From contig CAMLLD010000089.1 of the NCBI GenBank assembly GCA_946480785.1, positions 1 through 23,171 of the forward strand: DNA of 23,171 bases. The letters are read 5' to 3'. The position numbers and the translations under genes were made by a program. Positions 8,678 to 16,138 of the stretch are shown piece by piece; the first letter of the stretch is position 1, and every line of letters begins with the position of its first letter. This stretch comes from an uncultured Blastocatellia bacterium (GTDB taxonomy: Bacteria > Acidobacteriota > Blastocatellia > Pyrinomonadales > Pyrinomonadaceae). The notes beneath the pieces are model-generated. The model had not been told where the DNA came from, did no database searches, and worked only from the letters and a program-made list of their open reading frames with translations.

Positions 8678-9127
8678 TTAGGGAGTGATCTTGAGGCGGG
8701 GGAGTTTGCGGGGGAGGCCGTCAATTGATGAGTCGGTTTCCCCGATCCGCGAAGCGCCCATACGCTCGTAAAAACCTGCCGCATTCGGATCCGCCGTGAG
8801 CTCCACGTCGCGGACATCGAGTGCGGCAGCACGCTCCATCGCATCGAGAAACAACTCTTTCCCAACACCCGTGCCAATACACGCCGGCGTCACCCACATG
8901 TGCTCCAGCTCCGCCTTCGCACCGCTCACACACAACGCGTAGAACCCGCGCACCTCACCCTCAGCTTCCGCCACATACACATGGTTATCGCGAATGAACT
9001 CCGGCGAGATCGTCAGGTCCGTTTCCCAGTGCTTGATCCAGTGCTCCGGATAACCCCAGTAACGCTTCGCATCCAGCGCGATCCCGGTAAGAAGGTCGGC
9101 CTCGTTAGTTGATGCGGGTCTAATCAT
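8678..9127 (-). CDS. GNAT family N-acetyltransferase
   Basis: A 149-residue protein with the GNAT fold (Acetyltransf_1 type). It begins MIRPASTNEADLL and has strand beta-4 in ELEHMWVTP. The acetyl-CoA loop is PACIGTGVGKELF (about residues 81-93), with the GxGxG glycines present but Ile where many members carry Gln or Arg. The C-terminal motif NAAGFYERMGA (about 115-125) is typical. Length is normal for a single-domain GNAT. The acceptor substrate cannot be predicted. The ATG is separated by 2 bp from the stop of the upstream TPR gene, so the two are almost certainly co-transcribed and may be translationally coupled. No signal peptide is present, so it acts in the cytoplasm, unlike its exported operon partner. 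Confidence 0.9.
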   Translation of the reverse strand: MIRPASTNEADLLTGIALDAKRYWGYPEHWIKHWETDLTISPEFIRDNHVYVAEAEGEVRGFYALCVSGAKAELEHMWVTPACIGTGVGKELFLDAMERAAALDVRDVELTADPNAAGFYERMGASRIGETDSSIDGLPRKLPRLKITP

Positions 9128-9129
9128 GT

Positions 9130-10146
9130 CTAGTTCTTCTCATTCAGCGACTTTTCCAACTTACGCACCAACTCCTGCGCTTGCGAGACAAACTCACCTT
9201 TCGGCGCGAGCCGCAAGTATTCACGATACTCAACCAACGCACGCTCGCGCTGATTCACACGCAGCAAAATGTTTCCCGCGAGCAGATGCGCCTCCGCCAG
9301 GTCAGGCTTGAGCTGCAGCGTCATGCCGATTGGACCACCAGCCTTCGCCACCTCACCCATGTCCCAGTAAAGCCGCCCCAACGTAAACTGCCCGTGCCAC
9401 GACTTCTCATCCAGCTTCAGCCCGTCGTGCAACGTCTGCTCCGCTTCCGGGTAACGCTTCTGCCGCCAGTAAACCTCCCCAAGGTAGATCATCGCCGCGC
9501 CGCTGTCAGGTTTGATCTCCACCGCGCGCTGCATCGCTTTCTCGGCGTTGTCCCACTCGCGCAGGTCCATGTAAGCAATTCCCAACAACAGCTGCGCTTC
9601 GAAAAAGTTTGTGTAGCTCGCAAGCGCCTGCTGCAAATGCGCGATCGCATCTTTGTAACTCTTCTTCGCGAGCGCAGCGCGCCCGTTATTAAAAGCCTCG
9701 CGCGCGACTGCCGGCACACGCGCATCAACCACGTCGATCAGCAGCGGCATACCAGTCGAGCTCTTCGCGCCCTCAGCCGTGAGTTCGAAAACAAGGTAAA
9801 CACGCGCCAGCACCTGCAGGTCCGCATCCTGCTGCGTTGGCAAGTAGCCCGGCGCGTTGACGATCACTTTGTAATAGCCGCGTTGTAGATTGGGAAAACG
9901 AAAACGCCCACGATTGTCGGTCACGATCTGATCGATCAACCCGCCACTGAATCGCTCGAGCCGCACCTGAACATTCGTGATCGAGCCGCCGTCACTCAGA
10001 CGCACCTCGCCACTCACTTCAAACGTCTGCGAGTTCGGATTGTAAGTATCGCGATCGCGCTGGGCCAACACAGGTGGGACAAACAAAGCAAAAGCCGCCA
10101 CGACCAACAGACGCCCGATTACGCGGAAAGACTTATCTGTGTTCAT
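9130..10146 (-). CDS. Exported TPR protein with N-terminal carboxypeptidase-regulatory-like domain
   Basis: A 338-residue protein. Residues 1-28 form a signal peptide (VVAAFALFVPPVLA, then QR). About 42-122 is a beta-sandwich of the carboxypeptidase regulatory-like type (SGEVRLSDGGSITNVQVRLE, TDNRGRFRFPNLQRGYYKV). About 148-315 holds four to five TPR units (NNGRAALAKKSYKDAIAHLQ, LLGIAYMDLREWDNAEKAM, YLGEVYWRQKRYPEAEQTL, LLAGNILLRVNQRERALVEY). It probably scaffolds protein contacts in the periplasm. The ATG at 10146 is preferred over an upstream TTG at 10173 because it puts the signal peptide at the N-terminus. Its first codons lie in a 10-bp-period repeat. It follows the TonB-dependent receptor, whose N-terminal domain has the same fold, and precedes the GNAT gene by 2 bp. 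Confidence 0.88.
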   Translation of the reverse strand: MNTDKSFRVIGRLLVVAAFALFVPPVLAQRDRDTYNPNSQTFEVSGEVRLSDGGSITNVQVRLERFSGGLIDQIVTDNRGRFRFPNLQRGYYKVIVNAPGYLPTQQDADLQVLARVYLVFELTAEGAKSSTGMPLLIDVVDARVPAVAREAFNNGRAALAKKSYKDAIAHLQQALASYTNFFEAQLLLGIAYMDLREWDNAEKAMQRAVEIKPDSGAAMIYLGEVYWRQKRYPEAEQTLHDGLKLDEKSWHGQFTLGRLYWDMGEVAKAGGPIGMTLQLKPDLAEAHLLAGNILLRVNQRERALVEYREYLRLAPKGEFVSQAQELVRKLEKSLNEKN

Positions 10147-10164
10147 CTGTGAAGATCCGTGGCG
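10135..10164 (-). repeat. Three-unit 10-bp repeat (ATCTGTG/ATCCGTG words) at the TPR gene start
   Basis: On the plus strand three units follow each other: ATCTGTGTTC (10135-10144), ATCTGTGAAG (10145-10154) and ATCCGTGGCG (10155-10164). On the minus strand these read as CACGGAT and CACAGAT words. The start ATG of the TPR gene lies inside the repeat (the ATG of CAGATGAAC), so the repeat supplies the initiation codon and the residues MNTDK. Related words occur at 17904-17920 and 19874-19902. Confidence 0.6.
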
Positions 10165-10173
10165 AAAATTCAA

Positions 10174-10201
10174 GCTCGGGCGGATTTTACCCCGCCCGAG
10201 C
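10174..10201 (-). terminator. Strong hairpin after the TonB-dependent receptor gene
   Basis: GCTCGGGCGG at 10174-10183 pairs perfectly with CCGCCCGAGC at 10192-10201 around an 8-nt loop; a flanking A-T pair extends it to 11 bp. It begins 24 bp after the receptor stop on the minus strand and is followed by TTGAATTTT, a weak T tract. It may act as an intrinsic terminator or attenuator lowering expression of the TPR and GNAT genes relative to the receptor, or simply protect mRNA. Confidence 0.55.
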
Positions 10202-10225
10202 TCGAAAGAGTTAACAACGAATGTC

Positions 10226-13200
10226 TCAGTGACGGTAATTCAAACCAAACTGAATCAACCGCGCCGGCACCACAGTCGTTGTGATCTGGCTGAAGGTCCC
10301 CGGAGTACCGATATTGACGGTGCTCGGGAAACCAAAGACCGGATGGTTCCACAGATTGAAAACATCCATGCGGAAGCGCAGCTCGTGACTTTCCCTGATG
10401 TGGAAATTCTTGAGCAGCGAGAAGTCCCAGTTCTGCTGGAATGGACCACGGAACGCATTGCGTGGCACATCACCAAAACCGGTTGCTCCCGCCGCACCGT
10501 TCGGAACAAGACTCGCCGTCCTGAAGCAGTTCGGATCCAGATAGTGATTCAGACGATCGGCGAGCGAGCCCTGAGTGTAGGTGCTTGCGATGTCACCGCA
10601 CTTGCCGCTGAACGAAGCAGTGCCACCGTTGGTTTGACCAAACGCGCCGCCGCTCGTGCTGTCAGTGATTGAGAACGGCAAGCCGCTCTGATAAGTGACG
10701 ATGCCGCTGATGCTCCAACCCTTGAAGATCTGGTTGTTCCAGAAATCGCCATTCGGAACGGGCAGATCGTAAGAGTAGCTGACCACAAAACGATGCGGCC
10801 GATCGAAATCACCGCGGGCCTTGTTCTGGAACGGATCCTTCATCGAGTTGAGGATGTTCGCTCCGCCCTGGCCGTTACGAGTAATGTTCAACTCGTCCGT
10901 GCTCAACGAACCGCTGACGTTGTCGATGGTCCGCGAGTAGGTGTAAGCAGCCTGGAAGTAAAGGCCACGAGACATGCGTCGCGAGACCGTCGCCTGGAAC
11001 GAATTGTAGTTGGCGAATCCGATGTTGCCGGAATAACGCGAACCACGTTTGCGCGACAAGCCGAGGATCTCGTGACGGAGTTCTTCGTTGTTCACTGTGT
11101 TGGTCGTGATGGTGTAGCTGACGCCATTCATGTCACGAACAACGATCGGGCTCGACGGACTGGCTACGTTCGCGAGGAACGGATCCCAGATACCGATGCC
11201 GCCCGTGTAGTGCGTGCCCACGTAGCCGACCTCCGCAGCCCAACCATGGCCGATCTCGCGTTGGACCGTGAAGTTGTACTGCTGCGTGTAAGGCGTGTAG
11301 GCGTCGAGCGGCGCACTGGTGAATGACGCGAGATTGATGGAGCAGTTCGTTGCCGTACCACCGTAGTTAAGACAGCGCTGTCCGGCTGCATTAACAAAGA
11401 TCGGAGCGACGTTCGGATCATTCGGATCGGTTGCGGGCAGACCGGTGACGACGTTGCGGAGACCCGCGAAGAACGTCGCCGACGGAATGAACGCACTCGC
11501 GATAATCGACGGCGCCGGAATTCCTGCGAACGGATTCTGTAACTGGAACGAAGCGGGAGTCGTCGTGTTTGACAATGGTTGGACCGTAAACGGCGCGGAC
11601 AACGAATTCTGCAGAATGTTCTGATTCGACAGTCGTTGGTAATAAATGCCGTAGCCGCCACGGACCACTGTCTTCTGATCACCCTTGACGTCCCACGCAA
11701 AGCCCACGCGTGGTCCCCAGTTGTTGCCGTCGAAGCAGTTCTTCAACGCGCAATCAGAGACGCCCGGCGTTCCCGTGAAACCGGCGAGGTTAACCTTCTC
11801 CGGAATCAGGAACGGATTCTTGCCTTGTGCCGCGAGACTCGGATCGTAGATGCCCGCGCGAAACAGCTTGTCGTGACCAAAGCTCATGCCTTCCCAACGC
11901 AGACCGAGGTTGAGCGTGAGCCGTGGTGACCAGCGGAAGTCGTCCTGCACAAACGCGGCGTAGTCAGTCGCGACGAAGTTTCGTGCCGGATCGCCAAACG
12001 CCGATTGAATGGCGGTGACGCGACCCTGGAGGAAATTCTGGAACGAACTGAACGCCGGATTGCCGCCGCCTGCCGGCGTGCTGCCGGTCTGTAGCGCGCC
12101 GCGCACCGCGAAGTTGTTGAATCGATTCAGTTGATATTGAATCGCTTCACCACCGAAGCGCAGGCTGTGACGTCCGTGAGTCATCGAGAACGTGTCGACG
12201 ATGTTGTATTGGTTCGACACTGTGCCGCGATCGTCGTTCACGCCGGTGCCGATGGAGAACAGACCTACGATCGTGACTTGATACATGCCCGGGAATTGAT
12301 CGCTGTTGCCGCGCTGCGCGCCGATGTCAGTCAGGTTAATGACGTCGGTCGGGATGTTCGCGAAGATGAAGCGACTCATACCGAGTCGTATTTCATTGAT
12401 CTTGCTCGGGCTGAAAACGTGAGTTTCAGTTATGGAAAGGAAGCGGTTCTGTTGCGTGTCGGTGCGCGGAAACGCCAGCGTGCTGGCGGTGCCATACGGC
12501 TTGTCGACAGCGCCGTTGTCCCAGAACCAGCGACCGGAGATCTTGTCCTTGCCGTCGCGCATGATGCGGTCGTAGCTGATCGTGTATTGGTTATCAGTGA
12601 TCGGCGCCACTGCGGAGAAACTGCAAGTGAAAGTTCCAGTCACTGTGGCGGCCGTGCGGCAACCCGCACTACCCGGACGCGGCACGAGAAAGCCGTTGTA
12701 GATCGAGCTCTGCACGTTGAGAATGTTGACGGCGACCGGATCGATCTGCGCCGTCGTGAGTCCAAACGCGGGGGCGAGCAAAGCAGCCGACGTTTTGCCG
12801 TCGGGGCCGACCGGGAACGACTGCATCGTCGGTGTTAATGCAGAACCGAGCGGATCCAAACCGTTGCGGGCGCGAACACCCTGGTAATTGAAAAACCAGA
12901 AGCCGTTCAAGACCGGCACTGGACCACTGCCGCTACCGCCAAATACGTTCTGCAACAGACGCGCGCGCTTGCCGACGCCGTTCGCGTTGCGGAACCACTC
13001 GTTGGCGTTGAGGGCATCGTTGCGATGCTGCCAGTAGCCTTCCCAGTGAAAGTCTTTCGAACCAGACTTGATCACGAGACCCAACGCGCCGCCGCCTTTG
13101 CTGCCTTGCGAAGCGTCGTAGAGTGAAGTCGAAACTTTCATCTCTTCGAGGGTGCTCGGGTTCGGCAGGGGAACGGTGTCGAAGTGGGCCAGGTTGAAAT

Positions 13201-13807
13201 CGTTGACGTTGATGCCTTCGAGCGAAATGCTGTTGTTAGTAGTTCGCCCGCCGTTGACGTTCACGTCGGCAGTGCCGCGGCCGGCGCTGCGAACGTCAGT
13301 TGGTTCGCTGGCGGTTCCTGCAGACAGTGACAACAGGAACAGAAAGTTTGGTGAAGCGAGGGGCAACTGCCGCAGAGTTTCGGAACCCAGCGGTTGGCCG
13401 GTAACTGCGCTTGAAGGATTGATCAAAGAGGCTGAGGCCTCAACGTTCACTGTCTCTTCAATACGGCCCGCCTCGAGAGTCACGTCCTGCCTGGAGCTCT
13501 CGCCGATTCTGACTTGCACCGGCGACACCACGGCTTTCTTAAAGTTGGGGGCCGTGATCTCCAGGCGATAATTCCCTGGCTTCAACAGGGTGATCGAGTA
13601 CCCGCCGTCGCTGGTAGTTGTTGCTGTGCGCTCGGACTTTCCGGTGCTCTCGTTGATAACGTCGACGGTCGCGCCTTGAACGAGGGCGCCGCCGGTATCT
13701 GTCACCACCCCGGTTATGCCTCCTGTTTGACTGGCTTGGGCGAAAGCACTAGTCACACAGAGAAGGCTCAAGATCGCTCCGCTTAACAAGCGTAGTGCGC
13801 TTCTCAT
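10226..13807 (-). CDS. TonB-dependent receptor, Oar-like, with carboxypeptidase-regulatory-like domain
   Basis: A 1193-residue outer-membrane protein. Residues 1-24 are a signal peptide ending in AFAQ. About 28-112 is a carboxypeptidase regulatory-like beta-sandwich (ITGVVTDTGGALVQGATVDV, TSDGGYSITLLKPGNYRLEI). A plug domain follows at about 120-250 (LRQLPLASPNFLFLLSL, NVNGGRTTNNSISLEGINV, KGGGALGLVIKSGSKDFHWE), then a long beta-barrel with alternating aromatic strands (YAAFVQDDFRWSPRLTLNLGLRWE, FRMDVFNLWNHPVF). It ends RLIQFGLNYRH, with His instead of the usual terminal aromatic. Such receptors are greatly expanded in Acidobacteriota and Myxococcota; substrates are mostly unknown and may be oligosaccharides, peptides or secreted proteins. 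A strong Shine-Dalgarno sequence precedes the start. No substrate-specific enzyme gene is adjacent, so the ligand is open. Confidence 0.93.
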   Translation of the reverse strand: MRSALRLLSGAILSLLCVTSAFAQASQTGGITGVVTDTGGALVQGATVDVINESTGKSERTATTTSDGGYSITLLKPGNYRLEITAPNFKKAVVSPVQVRIGESSRQDVTLEAGRIEETVNVEASASLINPSSAVTGQPLGSETLRQLPLASPNFLFLLSLSAGTASEPTDVRSAGRGTADVNVNGGRTTNNSISLEGINVNDFNLAHFDTVPLPNPSTLEEMKVSTSLYDASQGSKGGGALGLVIKSGSKDFHWEGYWQHRNDALNANEWFRNANGVGKRARLLQNVFGGSGSGPVPVLNGFWFFNYQGVRARNGLDPLGSALTPTMQSFPVGPDGKTSAALLAPAFGLTTAQIDPVAVNILNVQSSIYNGFLVPRPGSAGCRTAATVTGTFTCSFSAVAPITDNQYTISYDRIMRDGKDKISGRWFWDNGAVDKPYGTASTLAFPRTDTQQNRFLSITETHVFSPSKINEIRLGMSRFIFANIPTDVINLTDIGAQRGNSDQFPGMYQVTIVGLFSIGTGVNDDRGTVSNQYNIVDTFSMTHGRHSLRFGGEAIQYQLNRFNNFAVRGALQTGSTPAGGGNPAFSSFQNFLQGRVTAIQSAFGDPARNFVATDYAAFVQDDFRWSPRLTLNLGLRWEGMSFGHDKLFRAGIYDPSLAAQGKNPFLIPEKVNLAGFTGTPGVSDCALKNCFDGNNWGPRVGFAWDVKGDQKTVVRGGYGIYYQRLSNQNILQNSLSAPFTVQPLSNTTTPASFQLQNPFAGIPAPSIIASAFIPSATFFAGLRNVVTGLPATDPNDPNVAPIFVNAAGQRCLNYGGTATNCSINLASFTSAPLDAYTPYTQQYNFTVQREIGHGWAAEVGYVGTHYTGGIGIWDPFLANVASPSSPIVVRDMNGVSYTITTNTVNNEELRHEILGLSRKRGSRYSGNIGFANYNSFQATVSRRMSRGLYFQAAYTYSRTIDNVSGSLSTDELNITRNGQGGANILNSMKDPFQNKARGDFDRPHRFVVSYSYDLPVPNGDFWNNQIFKGWSISGIVTYQSGLPFSITDSTSGGAFGQTNGGTASFSGKCGDIASTYTQGSLADRLNHYLDPNCFRTASLVPNGAAGATGFGDVPRNAFRGPFQQNWDFSLLKNFHIRESHELRFRMDVFNLWNHPVFGFPSTVNIGTPGTFSQITTTVVPARLIQFGLNYRH

Positions 13808-14083
13808 GAAAGATCCTCCTTTGTAAGGTCGACAGGTCTAAACTGGTTTGGAGCAAACGCGAATAAGGACGGATTTCGGTTCGCGGTTATGCAATGACCA
13901 TTCCGGCGAGGGCCGAGAAGTAGTGTTTGCTCCTAATGATTGCGTTGCGAGGAACTTAGCTAAAAGACCCAGTGGTGGTGCAACGGGCGCACAGACGCCC
14001 ATTAGTCAAAAATTTCGTCAGGAATTTCGTTGTGCTTCAAAATCTCGGATCGTTACCGCTGCTCGAATCCGAGTTACAACGCT
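13808..14083. other. Intergenic region upstream of the receptor gene
   Basis: This 276-bp region lies between the receptor start and the end of the 78-residue ORF, both on the minus strand. It should hold the receptor promoter, but I see no convincing -35/-10 pair. It contains a 9-bp inverted repeat, GGAGCAAAC at 13850-13858 and GTTTGCTCC at 13925-13933, which could be an operator or chance. A small hairpin GGGCG/CGCCC lies at 13985-14000. No gene or RNA is recognisable. Confidence 0.4.
13815..13820 (-). promoter_or_regulatory. Strong Shine-Dalgarno sequence of the TonB-dependent receptor
   Basis: On the minus strand AAAGGAGGATC precedes the ATG at 13807, with the GGAGG core 7 nt away. This near-perfect site suggests efficient translation of the receptor and confirms its start. 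Confidence 0.8.
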
Positions 14084-14320
14084 TTACGAAGCCACTTCGT
14101 CGTGATGCTCGGTGGTGTAGAGACGCAGGATGTCCTGGCCCTGGCGGGAACGGGGATCGATGGTGCGCAGATGTTTCCGTCCCTGCATTTCCCAGATTGC
14201 AGTCACTACTCCATCTTTTTCGACCGCGTGATAAGTGATCTCTTCCGTGTTTGCTTCAGGCGCGACTTCATTTGCGGGGGCAGCCGCGCCCTTGCTTATT
14301 TCAGTTTCGTTTTCCGACAT
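14084..14320 (-). CDS. Small acidic hypothetical protein downstream of S8 peptidase
   Basis: A 78-residue ORF that I do not recognise. The first 27 residues are low-complexity and rich in Glu, Ala and Pro (MSENETEISKGAAAPANEVA), probably disordered. The rest looks like a compact strand-rich domain: ITYHAVEKDGVVTAIWEMQG followed by RKHLRTIDPRSRQGQDILRLY. It has no Cys, no signal peptide and no membrane helix. It lies 60 bp after the peptidase stop on the same strand, with GGAGAG about 13 nt before the ATG, slightly far for a ribosome-binding site. The varied amino-acid composition argues for a real gene. It might be a partner, regulator or substrate of the peptidase, but only gene order supports that. 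Confidence 0.55.
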   Translation of the reverse strand: MSENETEISKGAAAPANEVAPEANTEEITYHAVEKDGVVTAIWEMQGRKHLRTIDPRSRQGQDILRLYTTEHHDEVAS

Positions 14321-14380
14321 ACGAACTCAACAACTCTCCAATGCTTGTGGGTTTGTGCGGGTGCCGCGAATTGTTGCACA

Positions 14381-15514
14381 TCAATCCCGGCAACGCAACG
14401 CCAGTGCGACCGCTTTGCGGGGGACAACTACGCCCCAGCCTTGCCGGTCCACTTCAACGTCGGGCACTCGTTCCGCGGTGTCGATCAGGATGCGCTTGAT
14501 CTGTGCGGGGGTCAATTTCGGGTTTGCTTCCAACAGGCAGGCCGCGATCGAGGCGACGATCGGCGCGGCGAAAGAAGTCCCATCGACGAATTTGTAATGC
14601 TGATTGATGACGTTGCCTTCACGCAGCTTGATCGTGATGAGCTGGCGCAAAAGCGGCACGGACAATTCGCGCGCTTCGTCGAGTTGTTTGTCGACGCCGG
14701 CGTGGGCCAGGATGATCTCTTTCAACTCATCGTCAGCGGCCGCATCGAGCTTCGCGTACAAACTCGCTTCATCAGCAGTCTGCGTCTGCGGCAAGATTGG
14801 ACCAGCAACCCAAATCCCTGGCGCGATCACTTCCGGCTTTTGCAAACCATCGATCGTTGGACCATAAGACGATCGGTACATGCCACGCCGCGCTCGGTCG
14901 AGCGAGTTTTGATCGTCGAGCCCGCCGACTGCGATCGCAGCGGGTGAACTCGCGGGCGGCAAAACCGGGTGGCCCGGCATCAGCCCCGCATTTCCCACCG
15001 CGCAAACAACCGTCAACCCTGCTTTCACCGCGTCTTCAACCAACCGGCACAACTTGTTTTCGAGATACGGCTGTTCGAAATCACCGCCTGCGGAAATGTT
15101 GACGATGCGAATGTCGTACTTGTCTTTGTTCGCGAGCACCCAACGCAAACCGGTTTCGATGTTGCTCTCGGGAATGCGTCCGGTCTTGCCAATCTTCACG
15201 AGCACCACTTTCGCGGCCGGCGCGATGCTGCGATAAAGTCCTTCCGATAAGTAACCGTTTCCCGCCGCCACAACCGAAGTCATCATGCCGTGCCAGCTCG
15301 CAACGTCGTGCGCCTGCAAACTCGAAACATCATCGAGCGGTGAAAAGATGTTGTGATAAGCGACGATGCGATTGACCGGTTCGGTCAGATCTTTGTGCGC
15401 GTAAAAACCGGAATCGAGAAACGCGATCGTGACCCCACGGCCGGTGTAACGTTCATCCGCATCCATGCGCACGGGAACCGGCAACGCTGGCTCGATTTCG
15501 ATGAGTTCTGGCAT
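14381..15514 (-). CDS. Subtilisin-like S8 family serine peptidase, no signal peptide
   Basis: A 377-residue peptidase of the S8 (subtilase) family. The catalytic triad is visible: Asp34 (VTIAFLDSGFY), His75 (SWHGMMTSVVAAGNG) and Ser314 (DGTSFAAPIVAS), with the oxyanion Asn175 (VCAVGNAG). The usual HGTH reads HGMM. The spacing from Asn175 to Ser314 is 139 residues against about 66 in subtilisin, because a helical insert of roughly 65-70 residues (about 240-307, rich in Asp, Glu, Ala and Leu) lies before the serine. There is no signal peptide and almost no propeptide: only about 20 residues precede the core. It is therefore probably cytoplasmic, or exported by another route. It diverges from the redoxin gene with 30 bp between starts and precedes the 78-residue ORF. 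Confidence 0.9.
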   Translation of the reverse strand: MPELIEIEPALPVPVRMDADERYTGRGVTIAFLDSGFYAHKDLTEPVNRIVAYHNIFSPLDDVSSLQAHDVASWHGMMTSVVAAGNGYLSEGLYRSIAPAAKVVLVKIGKTGRIPESNIETGLRWVLANKDKYDIRIVNISAGGDFEQPYLENKLCRLVEDAVKAGLTVVCAVGNAGLMPGHPVLPPASSPAAIAVGGLDDQNSLDRARRGMYRSSYGPTIDGLQKPEVIAPGIWVAGPILPQTQTADEASLYAKLDAAADDELKEIILAHAGVDKQLDEARELSVPLLRQLITIKLREGNVINQHYKFVDGTSFAAPIVASIAACLLEANPKLTPAQIKRILIDTAERVPDVEVDRQGWGVVVPRKAVALALRCRD

Positions 15515-15528
15515 AATCTCTGGTCGTT

Positions 15529-15535
15529 AAAGGAG
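15529..15535 (+). promoter_or_regulatory. Shine-Dalgarno sequence of the redoxin gene
   Basis: AAAGGAG lies 9 nt before the ATG at 15545, within the 30-bp divergent gap. The gap is too short to hold promoters for both directions, so at least one promoter must lie inside the neighbouring coding sequence. Confidence 0.75.
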
Positions 15536-15544
15536 ACATAATAA

Positions 15545-16135
15545 ATGAAGTTCCGAAATCTATCGATCCTCGTGGCTTTAGTGTTTGTGATCGCGGGCGC
15601 GGCCCTCGCGGGTGAGGTTCCGGCGCCGCCGGCGATTGGCTCTACGATTGAAGAATTCACGCTTCCCGACGTCGATGGCGCGGAGCATTCGTTGAAGTCG
15701 CTCGCCGGCAAGAACGGTACCGTACTGATCTTTATTGCCGTGCAATGTCCGGTATCGAACGCTTACAACGAGCGCATGGCACAGCTCGCCGCAGACTACA
15801 AAGCCAAGGGCATTAACGTCATCGGCATCAACGCAAACGTCGCCGAAGACGCAGCCGCGGTGAAAGCACACGCGCAGGAACACAAGCTCTCATTCCCGAT
15901 CCTGAAAGACGCGGGCAACAAGATCGCCGACAAACTCGGCGCGAGCGTCACGCCCGAAGCGTATTTCCTCGACGCAAACAACAAGCTCCTTTATCACGGT
16001 CGCATCGACAACGCGCGCAATCCAGCGCAGCTCGAAACCAGCGACTTGCGTAACGCGCTCGACGCGGCGCTTAGCGGCAAACCGATCGAAAAGACGGAAG
16101 CCAGGGCATTTGGTTGCACTATCAAGCGAGCCTAA
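15545..16135 (+). CDS. Exported redoxin-domain (AhpC/TSA-like) protein
   Basis: A 196-residue thioredoxin-fold protein. Residues 1-22 form a signal peptide (LVALVFVIAGAALAG). The redoxin domain runs from about 30 to 155: IGSTIEEFTLPDVDGAEHSL, then the active-site region IFIAVQCPVSNAYNERM with Cys68, then NVIGINANVAED and the cis-Pro at TPEAYFLD (Pro137). Cys68 is followed by Pro rather than lying in a CxxC motif. A second cysteine, Cys191, sits in a C-terminal FGCTIKR motif and may be the resolving thiol, a pattern I recall in related redoxins. It probably handles thiol or peroxide chemistry in the periplasm. Only 3 bp separate it from the TlpA-like gene, so they form an operon and may act as a redox pair. 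Confidence 0.88.
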   Translation: MKFRNLSILVALVFVIAGAALAGEVPAPPAIGSTIEEFTLPDVDGAEHSLKSLAGKNGTVLIFIAVQCPVSNAYNERMAQLAADYKAKGINVIGINANVAEDAAAVKAHAQEHKLSFPILKDAGNKIADKLGASVTPEAYFLDANNKLLYHGRIDNARNPAQLETSDLRNALDAALSGKPIEKTEARAFGCTIKRA

Positions 16136-16138
16136 GAA

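Noticed and set aside
13850..13933. 9-bp inverted repeat GGAGCAAAC/GTTTGCTCC as an operator
   Set aside because: Arms are 66 bp apart and a match of this length can arise by chance in a region this size; noted only in the intergenic entry.
14030..14947. 305-residue plus-strand ORF
   Set aside because: Antisense to the S8 peptidase and the small ORF. The opposite strand carries a complete catalytic triad and family motifs, so the plus frame is a shadow.
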